This document shows, piece by piece, positions 6,279 to 15,656 of a stretch of DNA of 64,000 nucleotides. Source of the DNA: Bacillota bacterium. GTDB taxonomy: Bacteria; Bacillota; UBA5301. A model generated the notes under the pieces. The model did no database searches and was not told where the DNA came from. It was given only the letters and a program-made list of their open reading frames with translations. A program made the translations under genes and the position numbers. The stretch is taken from contig JACDOJ010000006.1 of assembly GCA_017656135.1 (NCBI GenBank), positions 1 through 64,000 on the forward strand, read 5' to 3'. The first letter of the stretch is position 1. The number at the start of each line of letters is the position of its first letter.

Positions 6279-7577
6279 TTGTAATTTCCTGGCTCTCTTA
6301 CTGGCCTGCCAGAGCAGCTCTTCCGGATCAATAGTGGTCAGCTCGCCCTTTCGCACCACGCTGCGGCCGGCCACCATTACATGCTCGACGTTGGCACCCC
6401 TGGCGGCGTAGACTAGGTTGGAGATGTAATCGTGAACCGGCTGCAGGTTAACAGCCTCAAAATCCACCACCTGCAGGTCCGCTTGGAAACCCGGTTCTAT
6501 CCGGCCCACAGGAGCTGAAACCCCGAAAGAGGTAGCGCCCGGATGAACAACTCTCTGCAGGAGGTAACCGGCGGGAATCTTGGTGGGATCGCCGGTGGAA
6601 ACCTTTTGAAGATACCCGGCCAAACGCAGCTCTTCGTAAAGATCCAGGTTGTTGTTGCTGGCAGCTCCGTCGGTACCAATCCCGACATTGATACCCCTTT
6701 CCCGCCAAGCAGTGAGGTTGGCAATGCCGCTGGCCAGCTTCATGTTGCTGGCTGGGCAGTGGGCTATGAAGGCGTTGGCCTCAGCCAGAAGATCCAGGTC
6801 CTGCTCTGATAAGTGAACTCCATGGGCCGCTAAGAGGGGCAGTTCCAGAAGGCCGGTTTCAGCCAGAATCTCTGTAGGAGTTTTGCCGTACCGGTCCAGG
6901 ACAGTCTGGTTCTCCACCTTGGTTTCCGAGAGGTGGATATGGATAGGCAGGCCCAATTCACCTGCGGCTTCGGCAGCCTTTTTCAACAGCCCCGGCGTAC
7001 AGGTGTAGGTTCCGTGGGGAGCGATGGTAAAAGTCACTCGTCCTTGAGCGGCACCGTTGTACTCTCGGCTGAAGGAGAGGGCCTCGTTGAAGGATGCCCG
7101 GCCTGACTCCTCATCGCCGACAAAACCCCGGGCCAGACAGGCGCGGATCCCTGACTCCTCCACCGCCTGGACCATCTGGGGAATGCCCATGTACATATCG
7201 AAGAAACACGTAGTCCCTGAAAGCAGCATTTCGGCGATAGCCAGCAGGCTGCCCCAGTAGTAGTCATCATCCTCCAACCTGTCCTCGGCCGGAAAGATTT
7301 TCTCTTCCAGCCATCTCTCCAAAGGCAGGTCTTCACCTAAACCCCGCAAAAGGGTCATTGGAGCGTGGGTGTGAAGGTTGATGAAACCCGGCAAGAGCAC
7401 TTTGCCTTTCCCGTCGATAACTTCATCTGCAACGAGGTCAGGCGGTACCTCACCGGAGGCCACCGCGACAATCTTGGTTCCCTCAACCAGAACATACCCC
7501 TGCTCAATCAAGTCCCAATCCTGATCGGAACCGGGTTTTGGCGATAAAATGACGATATTTTTAAAGAGCGTACCCAT
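6273..7577 (-). CDS. mtaD: 5-methylthioadenosine/S-adenosylhomocysteine deaminase
   Basis: A 434-residue metal-dependent amidohydrolase of the MtaD/SsnA group. It deaminates MTA and SAH to inosyl products. The metal site is visible as HTHAPMTLLRG near residue 68 (N-terminal His-x-His), HIHLSE in the middle, AAHGVHL, and GTDGAASNN with the final Asp. The ATG overlaps the stop of ahcY (TGATG) with AGGTGG just upstream. It is last in a unit with ahcY, mtnA and mtnP, all acting on products of S-adenosylmethionine use, which supports the MTA/SAH substrate over other amidohydrolase roles. Confidence 0.85.
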   Translation of the reverse strand: MGTLFKNIVILSPKPGSDQDWDLIEQGYVLVEGTKIVAVASGEVPPDLVADEVIDGKGKVLLPGFINLHTHAPMTLLRGLGEDLPLERWLEEKIFPAEDRLEDDDYYWGSLLAIAEMLLSGTTCFFDMYMGIPQMVQAVEESGIRACLARGFVGDEESGRASFNEALSFSREYNGAAQGRVTFTIAPHGTYTCTPGLLKKAAEAAGELGLPIHIHLSETKVENQTVLDRYGKTPTEILAETGLLELPLLAAHGVHLSEQDLDLLAEANAFIAHCPASNMKLASGIANLTAWRERGINVGIGTDGAASNNNLDLYEELRLAGYLQKVSTGDPTKIPAGYLLQRVVHPGATSFGVSAPVGRIEPGFQADLQVVDFEAVNLQPVHDYISNLVYAARGANVEHVMVAGRSVVRKGELTTIDPEELLWQASKRARKLQV

Positions 7578-8824
7578 CAGTCCACCTGCCAACTGTTCAC
7601 GTATTGCTCCTGTTCTGGGCTGAGCTCATCGATGGTGATGCCTAGGGAAGCCAACTTCACCTTGGCTACCTCGTTGTCAATGCTCTCCGGAACCCTGTGC
7701 ACCTTCGGCCCCAGTTCGGTGGAGTGCTCCATAACGTACTTGATGGCCAGGGCCTGAATGGCAAAACTCATATCCATGATCTCCACCGGATGCCCGTCCC
7801 CGCAGGCCAGGTTAACCAGGCGTCCCTCACCCAGCACATTGATCCTCCGACCGTCATGGAGCGTGTACTGTTCAATACCGGGACGAACCTCTTTGTGGGA
7901 AACCGAGAGCTCCTCCAAGTCGTTTAGGTTGATCTCCACATTGAAGTGCCCGGCGTTGGAGAGGATCGCACCATCTTTCATCACCTTGAAGTGCTCAGCC
8001 GTGATGATGTCCTTGCAGCCGGTGGTGGTAACGAAGATATCACCCCTAGTGGCCGCCTCATCCATAGGCAAAACCTCATACCCGTCGCAGTAGGCCTCCA
8101 GAGCCTTGACGGCATCTACTTCCGTGATGATGACCTTGGCTCCTAGGCCTTTGGCCCGCATGGCCACACCCCGGCCGCACCAGCCATATCCGCTCACGAT
8201 CACGGTTTTGCCGGCCACCAGTAGGTTGGTTGTCCGCATGATGCCGTCCCAGACAGACTGTCCGGTGCCGTAGCGGTTATCAAAAAGGTGCTTGCAGTAG
8301 GCGTCATTCACGGCCATCATCGGGAAACGCAAAACCCCGTCCTTTTCCATAGCTCGGAGCCGGATGATGCCGGTGGTGGTTTCTTCACAGCCACCAAGGA
8401 CCCCATCAGCCAGGTCCTTCCTTTCGGTGTGCAGCAGGTTGACCAGATCACCGCCGTCGTCGATGATCAGGTCAGGACCGAAATCCAAGGTCCGGTTGAG
8501 GTGCTCGAAATACTCGTCCTTGGTTGCTCCATGCCAAGCAAAGACCTGAAGTCCCTCTTCGGCCAAGGCGGCAGCGATGGCATCCTGGGTAGAGAGGGGG
8601 TTACTGCCGGTCACCGCCACTTGGGCACCGGCTGCTGCCAAGGTTTTGGCAAGGCAGGCCGTTTTCGCCTCTAAGTGTACGGAGACGGCAATCTTTTTGC
8701 CTTTGAAGACTTGCTTTGCACTGAATTCTTTAGATAGAGAGTTAAGAATGGGCATGTTCTGCCAAGCCCACTCGATTTTCTGTTTTCCTAACGGTGCTAG
8801 ACCTGGGTCTCTGATAATTGACAT
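7577..8824 (-). CDS. ahcY: Adenosylhomocysteinase
   Basis: A 415-residue S-adenosylhomocysteine hydrolase that splits SAH to homocysteine and adenosine using tightly bound NAD. Visible features: SVHLEAKTACL near the N-terminus, substrate-site DDGGDLV, NDAYCKHLFDNRYGTGQS with the conserved Lys/Asp/Asn, the NAD-binding GYGWCGRGVA loop, and SNAGHFNVEI. It lacks the plant/animal-type insertion, as in other thermophile and Clostridia enzymes. It sits between mtnA and mtaD; together these genes clear the by-products of methyl transfer and polyamine synthesis. Confidence 0.95.
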   Translation of the reverse strand: MSIIRDPGLAPLGKQKIEWAWQNMPILNSLSKEFSAKQVFKGKKIAVSVHLEAKTACLAKTLAAAGAQVAVTGSNPLSTQDAIAAALAEEGLQVFAWHGATKDEYFEHLNRTLDFGPDLIIDDGGDLVNLLHTERKDLADGVLGGCEETTTGIIRLRAMEKDGVLRFPMMAVNDAYCKHLFDNRYGTGQSVWDGIMRTTNLLVAGKTVIVSGYGWCGRGVAMRAKGLGAKVIITEVDAVKALEAYCDGYEVLPMDEAATRGDIFVTTTGCKDIITAEHFKVMKDGAILSNAGHFNVEINLNDLEELSVSHKEVRPGIEQYTLHDGRRINVLGEGRLVNLACGDGHPVEIMDMSFAIQALAIKYVMEHSTELGPKVHRVPESIDNEVAKVKLASLGITIDELSPEQEQYVNSWQVD

Positions 8825-8855
8825 CTTTCGCCATCCTTCCCGGAAATCTATCTGT

Positions 8856-9905
8856 CTATTTCTTCAGTGCTTCGGCTATGCTTTCAGTGAATGGTGGTTT
8901 CAGTACTCCGACCTCGGTGATGATTCCGGCGATATACCTGTGTGGAGTGACGTCAAAGGCAGGGTTGATGACGTCAATACCCGTCGGGGCCACCTGAGTC
9001 CCGAAGACGTGGGTCACTTCGCTGTGGTGCCGCTCCTCGATGGGGATTTCCTCCCCCGTGGCCAGTGAAGCATCGATGGTGGAGCGGGGAGCGGCAACGT
9101 AGAAAGGAATCCCGTGCTCCTTAGCGAGGATGGCCACGCCGTAAGTGCCGATCTTATTAGCGGTATCGCCGTTGGCCGCAATCCGGTCTGCTCCGGTGAT
9201 AACCAGGTCGACCAGGCCCTGCTGCATGGCGTAAGCAGCCATGTTATCTGTAATCAAGGTGACCGGAATCCCATCCTGTTGGAGTTCCCAAGCGGTGAGC
9301 CTGGCCCCCTGCAGGAAGGGCCTGGTCTCATCGGCGTAAACGTGAATGTCTTTACCCTGCTCATGGGCAACCCGGATAACCGCCAGAGCGGTTCCGTAGT
9401 CGACAGTAGCCAGGGCCCCGGCGTTACAGTGGGTCAAGATCCCGGCCTTCTCCGGCACCAAGGCGGCACCGTACTCACCTATCTTGCGGTTGGTGGCCAC
9501 ATCCTCATCGGCGATGGCTTTAGCTTCCTCTTCCAGACGCTCTTTCAGTTGCTCCGGCTTCAAGTCCCTATTGGCCTGGTATAACCGGTTCATTCTGTCC
9601 AGAGCCCAGAAGAGGTTTACAGCCGTGGGTCTGGTTTGGGCCAGGGTTTCCCTGACCTCCTTCAAGTACTCCGGTAACTCAGAGCGATCTCTCTCTTCCT
9701 CGACAAACTGGTACATGGCAAGGGCCACGCCATAGGCCGCAGCTGCTCCAATGGCCGGCGCCCCGCGGACGATCATGTCCTTGATGGCCCTGGCCACCTC
9801 AGAGTAAGTGCGGCAGACGACTACCTCTTCTACCACCGGGAGCTTGCGCTGATCGATTAGGTGCAGCTCACCGGGGCGCCACTCCATGGTTTTAATTCTA
9901 GCCAA
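8856..9905 (-). CDS. mtnA: Methylthioribose-1-phosphate isomerase
   Basis: About 349 residues of the eIF2B-like MtnA family, converting 5-methylthioribose-1-phosphate to methylthioribulose-1-phosphate in methionine salvage. Conserved segments include [32 protein letters not shown] with the catalytic Cys, [15 protein letters not shown], and [18 protein letters not shown] with the catalytic Asp. The best start is TTG at 9905, 8 bases after AAGGAGGT. The gene directly follows mtnP, its upstream partner. Later salvage genes (mtnB-D) are not in the window. Confidence 0.92.
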   Translation of the reverse strand: MARIKTMEWRPGELHLIDQRKLPVVEEVVVCRTYSEVARAIKDMIVRGAPAIGAAAAYGVALAMYQFVEEERDRSELPEYLKEVRETLAQTRPTAVNLFWALDRMNRLYQANRDLKPEQLKERLEEEAKAIADEDVATNRKIGEYGAALVPEKAGILTHCNAGALATVDYGTALAVIRVAHEQGKDIHVYADETRPFLQGARLTAWELQQDGIPVTLITDNMAAYAMQQGLVDLVITGADRIAANGDTANKIGTYGVAILAKEHGIPFYVAAPRSTIDASLATGEEIPIEERHHSEVTHVFGTQVAPTGIDVINPAFDVTPHRYIAGIITEVGVLKPPFTESIAEALKK

Positions 9906-9925
9906 AAACCTTACCTCCTTGGGTC

Positions 9926-10711
9926 TCAAAACTGGTTTAATTCCCTGGTCGCATGGTGACAGGGGCAGTCTGGGTCCTCAGTGAGGGCTGTGATGCTTTT
10001 CATCAAGAGGCGGCGCAATTTGGCGATATTGGCGTTCATGATCTCCACCACCTCTTTGTGAGTCAAGGGGTGAGGCGAAATGCCGGCAGCCCAGTTAGTG
10101 ACGAGAGCCACTGAAACGTAGCAGAGACCGGCTTCCCGAGCCAGCACCACTTCCGGGACGTTGGTCATCCCCACCAAGTCTCCGCCGAGAACGCTGAAGG
10201 CCTTGATTTCAGCTGGGGTCTCGTAGCGTGGGCCCTCGGTGCATACATAAGTCCCTTTCGGAATCAGGTTGATTCCTTCCTCTTTGGCTGCTGCAAGCAG
10301 GACCTCCCGGACCCGGGGGCAATAAGGCTCAGAGTAGTCCACGTGGACAACCCCGGCCGGACCGCCATCGTAAAAAGTATAGACTCTGTTTTTAGTGAAA
10401 TCCAGGAACTGGTCTAGGAGCACCATCTCCCCTGGGGGCATCTCTTTGTTGAGGGAGCCTACCGCAGAAGTGGAAATGACCTCAGTGACATCGAGCATCT
10501 TCAGTCCCCAAATATTGGCCCGATAGTTGATCTTGTGCGGGGGAACCTTGTGGCCGGCTCCGTGCCGGGGCAGGAAGACAACTTCTTTCTCCCCGAACTT
10601 ACCCAGGGTCACTTTGATGGTGCCGTAAGGAGTGACCACTTCTTCTTCGGAAATGTCACTTAAAATCTCCGGGTCATAGACCCCGGTACCGCCGATAATG
10701 CCGATTCGCAT
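9926..10711 (-). CDS. mtnP: S-methyl-5'-thioadenosine phosphorylase
   Basis: A 261-residue PNP/MTAP family-2 phosphorylase that cleaves MTA to adenine and methylthioribose-1-phosphate. Seen in sequence: N-terminal [29 protein letters not shown] (phosphate and substrate site), [18 protein letters not shown] and [13 protein letters not shown]. The NVPEV form and small mid-protein residues fit MTAP or MTIP rather than guanosine phosphorylase; exact base preference is not provable by eye. GGGAGG precedes the ATG. mtnA begins a short distance downstream. Confidence 0.88.
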   Translation of the reverse strand: MRIGIIGGTGVYDPEILSDISEEEVVTPYGTIKVTLGKFGEKEVVFLPRHGAGHKVPPHKINYRANIWGLKMLDVTEVISTSAVGSLNKEMPPGEMVLLDQFLDFTKNRVYTFYDGGPAGVVHVDYSEPYCPRVREVLLAAAKEEGINLIPKGTYVCTEGPRYETPAEIKAFSVLGGDLVGMTNVPEVVLAREAGLCYVSVALVTNWAAGISPHPLTHKEVVEIMNANIAKLRRLLMKSITALTEDPDCPCHHATRELNQF

Positions 10712-10726
10712 AGAGCTACCTCCCAG

Positions 10727-11692
10727 TTACAACTTTAGTTTCCCGTCTTCCATGATCACTACGCCGTCAATTTCAATGGTGGCATCGAGCATAATGCCGT
10801 CCAAGTGGCTGGGAACAGCTGTGTTCCCGCCGAAAGTCTTGTTGTCACCGATGGCGATGTGAGCGGTGCCTAGGACCTTCTCATCCTCCAAGGGGCTGCC
10901 ACAGAGCTGGGCCTGATCGTTGATTCCGATGCCCAGTTCGGCGATGTTGCGGGCGGCTTTGCCGAAGGGTTTGATAATCTCGACAATGCGCCGGGCCGCC
11001 TCTCCACCGGTGATATCGGTGACATAGCCTTCCTTGACGTTGAAGGTAATCTTTTCGTTTTCCAAAACTCCTGCCCCAGACATGGAGCCATCCACTACGA
11101 AGATACCGTTGGCAGTGCCTTCCACCGGAGCGATGAAGGCTTCACCGGCTGGAAAGTTGCTGAAAAGCCCCGGTTCCCTAACCAAACCGGTATCAGGATG
11201 ACCCTTCCGCCCTTCTAAACTCATAGTGATATCAGTACCGGCCGGGGTGGTCACCCGAGCGGTCTTGCCCTTGGTTAGGATATCCGCCAACTGCACACCG
11301 ATTTCAGCGATGTGCTCGTAGTTGGCCTGAACCGCCCGTTCCAAGGTTTCCGGCAAGATTCCAGGCAGGGTGAAGATCCGGGCCCCAGCCTCGTTGGCGG
11401 CCTTCCGGGCTGCCGTGTGGGAGAGGGACTTGCTGGTGGGGGCCAGTACCACCGCCGCCTTTTTCATGGCTTCAGCCACCATCTCCGGCGGCTCTTGACC
11501 GTGGGTGGCCCGGGGAATAATCTCTATAATGCTGGCATCGGCCCCCAAGTCTTTGGCTGCTCGCCAGAGCAGTTCCCCGATCTCACGCAGGGGCTCGTCT
11601 GTGACAACCAGCACCTCTTCTCCCTCCTTGACCCCAAGACAGGTCTCGAGAATCCGGGCAGCATCTCCCCGGAGTCGGCTTAAATCTTTCAT
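10727..11692 (-). CDS. M29-like aminopeptidase (AmpS/T related)
   Basis: A 321-residue protein resembling leucyl aminopeptidase/aminopeptidase T proteins of anaerobes. The N-terminal half carries the Rossmann-like segment VKEGEEVLVVTDE, the middle has TPAGTDITMSL, and the C-terminal half has FPAGEAFIAPVEGTANG and GDNKTFGGN-x-x-VPSHLDG, where the Glu and His/Asp would bind metal as in M29 peptidases. It is shorter than classical M29 enzymes (about 410 residues). It lies between the GlcF-like gene and mtnP, with no obvious functional link to either. Family likely; substrate unknown. Confidence 0.7.
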   Translation of the reverse strand: MKDLSRLRGDAARILETCLGVKEGEEVLVVTDEPLREIGELLWRAAKDLGADASIIEIIPRATHGQEPPEMVAEAMKKAAVVLAPTSKSLSHTAARKAANEAGARIFTLPGILPETLERAVQANYEHIAEIGVQLADILTKGKTARVTTPAGTDITMSLEGRKGHPDTGLVREPGLFSNFPAGEAFIAPVEGTANGIFVVDGSMSGAGVLENEKITFNVKEGYVTDITGGEAARRIVEIIKPFGKAARNIAELGIGINDQAQLCGSPLEDEKVLGTAHIAIGDNKTFGGNTAVPSHLDGIMLDATIEIDGVVIMEDGKLKL

Positions 11693-11697
11693 CCTAA

Positions 11698-12876
11698 CTA
11701 CCCCTCTCTGATTAATTCTGCTACTAACTCCGCTATATCCAAAACCCTAACTGGGGACTTGCGGTCCTGTAGGCCCAAGGTGAAGACCTGGCGGCACTCG
11801 GCACAGGCGGTGACCAGAGTGTCGATGCCGCTCTCCTCGATCTGGTCCAACCGGGGCTGGCTGATCTTGTTGGCCAGTTTCTGGTCGACCATGTACAGGT
11901 TTCCCCCGGCACCGCAGCACAAGCTGTCCTGGTGGTGATTGGCAAGTTCTACAAACTCAAGTTCGGGAATGGCCCGTAAAATCCTGCGAGGAGCTTCGTA
12001 GATACCCAGGTGCCGGCCTAAATCACAGGAGTCGTGATAGCTGACTCGCCGGGGATAAGGTTTCAAGTCCAAACCACCCTGGTCCACCAGATCAGCCAAG
12101 TACTCCGTGTAGTGGAGCAGCCTGAAAGGTAGCTGGCCCTTATTATACCTGGGGTATTCCTCCAGCCAGGTGCTCTGGCACGAGGGACAGATAAAGACCA
12201 GTTTATCCACACCCAGCTCCCGAACCTTGGAGATGTTGTTTTCCGCCAAAATCTCAGCGGTTGCCAAGTCCCCTGCAGTGGTCAGAGGGTTTCCGCAGCA
12301 GTGTTCATCGGCACCTAAGAAGTAGGCCTTGACCCCCGCCTTCAAAAAGACATTGGCCAGAGCCAGGGGGATTCCGGAAACTAAAGGATAAAAAGAAGCC
12401 ACACACCCTACAAACACGGCGATATCGGGGTTTTCCGGCTTGAGCACCTTCGGATAGCCTTGCAGGGGCATAGCCCAGAAGCTGCGGTTTTCATTGGCCA
12501 GGGAAAAGATGTTTTTGTTCCTTTTGACCCGTTCTCGGGTGGACCTGAGACTGGCAGGTTCATAGCCCTTTTTGCCCAGGTGGTGTTTAACCCCCTGCCA
12601 GAGATTCATCAAATCCAAGTGAGTCGGACAGACTTGTGTGCAGCGGCGACAGTTAGTGCACTGCCAGAAGCGCTGGGAAAACTCCTCAGGCAAGTTGGCC
12701 AGAGGAGGATAGGTGCTTAACAAGTTCTGCAGCTGGTAGACCTTGTTGCGGGGAGAGGTGCTCTCCCAACCCAATGCTCGGTAAACCGGGCAGACCCGGC
12801 GACAGTACCCGCATTGAATGCAGGAGAAGGCTTCACTATGTAATTTGCCGAAAGAAAAATCCTTCTCGACCCCCAT
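11698..12876 (-). CDS. GlcF-type iron-sulfur oxidoreductase subunit
   Basis: A 392-residue protein with two N-terminal 4Fe-4S motifs, CIQCGYCRRVCP (17-28) and CTNCRRCTQVCP, followed by two CCG domains (HCCGNPL and LCCGAGGN). This is the electron-transfer partner of GlcD-type flavoproteins, as in glycolate or lactate oxidases, and is also related to HdrD. The start codon touches the stop of the flavoprotein gene (TTAAATG), so the two are translationally coupled. Here the pair is preceded by a lipoyl-carrier gene and a lipoate ligase, which is unusual for glycolate oxidase. Confidence 0.85.
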   Translation of the reverse strand: MGVEKDFSFGKLHSEAFSCIQCGYCRRVCPVYRALGWESTSPRNKVYQLQNLLSTYPPLANLPEEFSQRFWQCTNCRRCTQVCPTHLDLMNLWQGVKHHLGKKGYEPASLRSTRERVKRNKNIFSLANENRSFWAMPLQGYPKVLKPENPDIAVFVGCVASFYPLVSGIPLALANVFLKAGVKAYFLGADEHCCGNPLTTAGDLATAEILAENNISKVRELGVDKLVFICPSCQSTWLEEYPRYNKGQLPFRLLHYTEYLADLVDQGGLDLKPYPRRVSYHDSCDLGRHLGIYEAPRRILRAIPELEFVELANHHQDSLCCGAGGNLYMVDQKLANKISQPRLDQIEESGIDTLVTACAECRQVFTLGLQDRKSPVRVLDIAELVAELIREG

Positions 12877-14331
12877 TTAACTCTCCACTCTTCCTAGGCG
12901 CTGCAAAATTTTCCTAAAAATTCGCAGAGCCGTCATGGAGGCCCCAAAAAGCCTGGGCTTTAAGACGACAGGCGGATTATGGGCTTTGCCGGGGTTAATG
13001 ATCCCGCTGGGATCCAGGCGCTCTTTACGCTCTCTGATTTTCCGCCGCTCACTGGCTGAATAAGCGTATTTCAGATACGGGGTGTTCCAAAGACCGATCC
13101 CCAGGGGTTTGGCCCCAAACTTAAAGGCTGTCCGATAGATGGAGTTGACCAGTGAAAGGTCCAAAAGGTACTGAACTGTCCTGGCCTCATCGGTCCAAAA
13201 CATGGTGGTCACATAGGCCTCCTGACGGCTGGTGACGTACCCGAAGGTGATCATAGGCTTCTGAGAACCGGTGGCCAGGGCACCAATCCCCTCTACATAG
13301 GAGCTGATTTTATTTAACGGCATCAGGGTTTCGGCCCCTAAAAGAGATGGACCTGTCCTCTGGAGCCGGAAATTGTAGAAGCGGTCAGCCCAAAACTTCT
13401 CCGCCTGCCACTTGGGGAGCTGGTGAAGTTCGTGTTCCAGTTTGAGCCACCTCACTCGCTGCACGCCCTGTTCCACCTGGTCGGCATCGCCGAAGAAATC
13501 AACGGCCAAAAACGTCCCGGGCAAAATAGCATCCCAGTTGATGCGCCTGATCGGCTGCCCACCCAGGGTGGCCGAGACGAAGGTGAGGTTGTAGGGCAGA
13601 AAGGGACCGTCTATAGTCTTCAAGAGAAACCGCTGCAGTTCACCGATATTGGAAAAGCCAAAAGCCATATGGGCTTCCGAGGTCGGTTTCGGCTCCAGTT
13701 TCAGCTCTAAAGAAGTCACCACTCCTAAAGTACCTTCGGAGCCAAAGAACCACTGAATCGGTGGATCGCTCTGGTGGGTGCACTGGACAATCTCGCCGCC
13801 GGCCAAGACCACTTCCAGCCTCTCTACCTGGTTTAGCAAGGAGCCGTGCTGGAGAGAGCCGTAGCCTCGGCCGCCGTTGTTAAACCAGCCCCCGATAGTT
13901 CCCACCGGAGCGCTGGAGGGAAAGGTCGCCAAAGAGAGACCTCGCTTTTTGGCTTCCTCCTGCAGTTCGTAGATGATGGTTCCGGCCCCTACTTGAACAC
14001 TGGGTCTCTCTAAGTTCCAGGGGCCAATGGTATTGAGGCAATTGAGATCCAAGAGCACCCCGCCTTTGGCAGGCACGCTCTGAAAAAGAGAGGTGGAACC
14101 GGCACCCCTGGGAGTCACCGGAACCCGGTGCTCTGCCGCCCACTTCAGCAAGGCTGCAACCTGCTGTACATTCCGGGGCAAGACAACCAAATCAGGCAGG
14201 GTCTTGAGCCAGTCGCTGGTCAGAAAGCCATCCAATGAAGACATATCGTGGGTGTAGGCCAACCGTTCGTAGTGGGAATCGGTGGCAACCTTTTTTAATT
14301 CCGGAGGTAAACTGGCCATTAACTCGGACAC
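12877..14331 (-). CDS. GlcD-type FAD-linked oxidase
   Basis: About 484 residues of the PCMH/FAD oxidase family (GlcD, D-lactate dehydrogenase group). The FAD-binding part is visible as VVLPRNVQQVAALLKWA and PRGAGSTSLFQ, then GTIGGWFNNGGRGYGSLQHG and FGSEGTLGVVTSLEL. The C-terminal end has ERLDPSGIINPGKAHNPP, where GIINPGK is standard for the family. The start is a GTG at 14331 only 4 bases after the GcvH-like gene stop, with GGGTGA upstream. Likely oxidises a 2-hydroxyacid; its true donor and the role of the adjacent lipoyl protein are unknown. Confidence 0.85.
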   Translation of the reverse strand: MSELMASLPPELKKVATDSHYERLAYTHDMSSLDGFLTSDWLKTLPDLVVLPRNVQQVAALLKWAAEHRVPVTPRGAGSTSLFQSVPAKGGVLLDLNCLNTIGPWNLERPSVQVGAGTIIYELQEEAKKRGLSLATFPSSAPVGTIGGWFNNGGRGYGSLQHGSLLNQVERLEVVLAGGEIVQCTHQSDPPIQWFFGSEGTLGVVTSLELKLEPKPTSEAHMAFGFSNIGELQRFLLKTIDGPFLPYNLTFVSATLGGQPIRRINWDAILPGTFLAVDFFGDADQVEQGVQRVRWLKLEHELHQLPKWQAEKFWADRFYNFRLQRTGPSLLGAETLMPLNKISSYVEGIGALATGSQKPMITFGYVTSRQEAYVTTMFWTDEARTVQYLLDLSLVNSIYRTAFKFGAKPLGIGLWNTPYLKYAYSASERRKIRERKERLDPSGIINPGKAHNPPVVLKPRLFGASMTALRIFRKILQRLGRVES

Positions 14332-14335
14332 TGTA

Positions 14336-14764
14336 TCACCCGCTGTGCCGCTCAATTTCCCTCTCCAACCAGTCCACAGCGTCTTTCCCGTAATAAAGCC
14401 GTTTGAGCGCCTCATCAACCGGCTCCGAGGGTTCAATCACCACCACCCAACCCTCCCCGTAAGGATCCTCATTGACCAAGGCCGGATACTCGGTAAGCTG
14501 GTCGTTGACCTCCACCACTACACCGGAAGCGGCAGGTTTGATCCAACCCACCCATTTGGCGGACTGAAAAGAGAAGACCGGAGTGGTCAACTCAGTACGC
14601 TGGCCTTTATCCGGCAGTTTAACAAAGGTAAGTTTTCCAGCCATCTTCTGGGTAAAATCAGTCAGGCCCATCTGAAGACGCCCGTCCGACAGTAACCTGA
14701 CCCAGGCATGGTCAGAGGTGTAATACAGGTCATCCGGAACTGAATACCCTTGGACCTCTGACAT
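14336..14764 (-). CDS. GcvH-like lipoyl carrier protein
   Basis: A 142-residue glycine-cleavage-H-like protein. The N-terminal YYTSDHAWVRLLSDG matches the H-protein start, GLTDFTQKMAGKL follows, and the lipoyl-lysine site is the Lys in FSFQSAKWVGWIKPAASG (about residue 70), where GcvH has ESVKA. The usual acidic residue before the Lys is missing. No gcvT or gcvP is near; instead it sits between a lipoate ligase and a GlcD/GlcF pair. This recalls the LbpA lipoyl carriers of sulfur-oxidising Hdr-like systems, which also have dedicated ligases. Start at ATG 14764 after AAGGGTGA. Confidence 0.8.
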   Translation of the reverse strand: MSEVQGYSVPDDLYYTSDHAWVRLLSDGRLQMGLTDFTQKMAGKLTFVKLPDKGQRTELTTPVFSFQSAKWVGWIKPAASGVVVEVNDQLTEYPALVNEDPYGEGWVVVIEPSEPVDEALKRLYYGKDAVDWLEREIERHSG

Positions 14765-14766
14765 TC

Positions 14767-15654
14767 TCAATCACCCTTCTCCATATAATTCTCGGTATAC
14801 TTACCTTTAATCCGAACGCCAACTACATCCCACGTCAAACCCGCCTTTTGAATGGGGAGATAGTCCACGTTAACCGACTCTGCTACCTTAAAACTTGCAG
14901 GCCTGCGGCGTTTACTCCGACCATACTCCATCAAGCGGGACGGGTCCAGATACACTGGTTTCAGCTCTTGCATCTTCTTTTCCAGGCTAGGATCGACTTC
15001 GGTCCTGCACAACGGGCCTAACACGCCGGCCAGCTGCTCCTCTAGAGCCTGGCAGACCTCACTGTACTCTGAAGACAACCTGGAAAGCCAGCCCACATAG
15101 GTTTGAACTTTGCTGGAAACCACCTGTTTCTGCAGGGGGGAGTCGAATTTAAGTCCGGCCAGAAACCCAGCGGTATCAAAATGGGTCAGAACGTTTCCGG
15201 AAAGAACCACTGTTTCCCCAATCTCTCCAGCACCGTTGCCGGATATCTTCCGTCCACCCGCCCAGATGTCGGCCACCGGCACGTAGGTTGCGGGAATACC
15301 CAGTCCCCGCAAGGCAGCTGCAACAGGCTCCAGGAACTGACCGTAAAACTTAGGGCGGTTCAGGGTGAAGAGGGGACTCGTTTTTGGCAAAACAATCTGG
15401 TAGAAAAACTGCCCCGGGTGCAGGTAAACTAAACCGCCACCTAAATCCCGGCGCATAACCGGAATCCCCTGCTCCGTAAGATAAGCCAAATCCAAGAGCT
15501 CCACCGAATCATGGTAGCCCAGACAGTAAAAAGGACGGTCCGGCTCACAAAAAACCAGGGCCCTACGGCCCAAGTCTGCTAAAGCGGCGTAGATTACCTG
15601 CGTCTGCCACCAAGGGATTCTCCCCAAGTCATACAGGAGAAACTCCTCTCCCAT
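14767..15654 (-). CDS. Lipoate-protein ligase A family protein
   Basis: About 295 residues of the LplA/BPL fold. It activates lipoate (or transfers octanoate) onto a carrier lysine. Visible motifs: RRDLGGGLVYLHPGQF (the RR-x-x-GGG lipoate loop), GRKISGNGAGEIG with the conserved catalytic-type Lys, and LTHFDT. It has a C-terminal extension of about 90 residues ending near the GcvH-like start. ATG at 15654 begins 2 bases after the aminotransferase stop. Adjacent placement strongly suggests that the GcvH-like protein is its target. Confidence 0.85.
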   Translation of the reverse strand: MGEEFLLYDLGRIPWWQTQVIYAALADLGRRALVFCEPDRPFYCLGYHDSVELLDLAYLTEQGIPVMRRDLGGGLVYLHPGQFFYQIVLPKTSPLFTLNRPKFYGQFLEPVAAALRGLGIPATYVPVADIWAGGRKISGNGAGEIGETVVLSGNVLTHFDTAGFLAGLKFDSPLQKQVVSSKVQTYVGWLSRLSSEYSEVCQALEEQLAGVLGPLCRTEVDPSLEKKMQELKPVYLDPSRLMEYGRSKRRRPASFKVAESVNVDYLPIQKAGLTWDVVGVRIKGKYTENYMEKGD

Positions 15655-15656
15655 GG

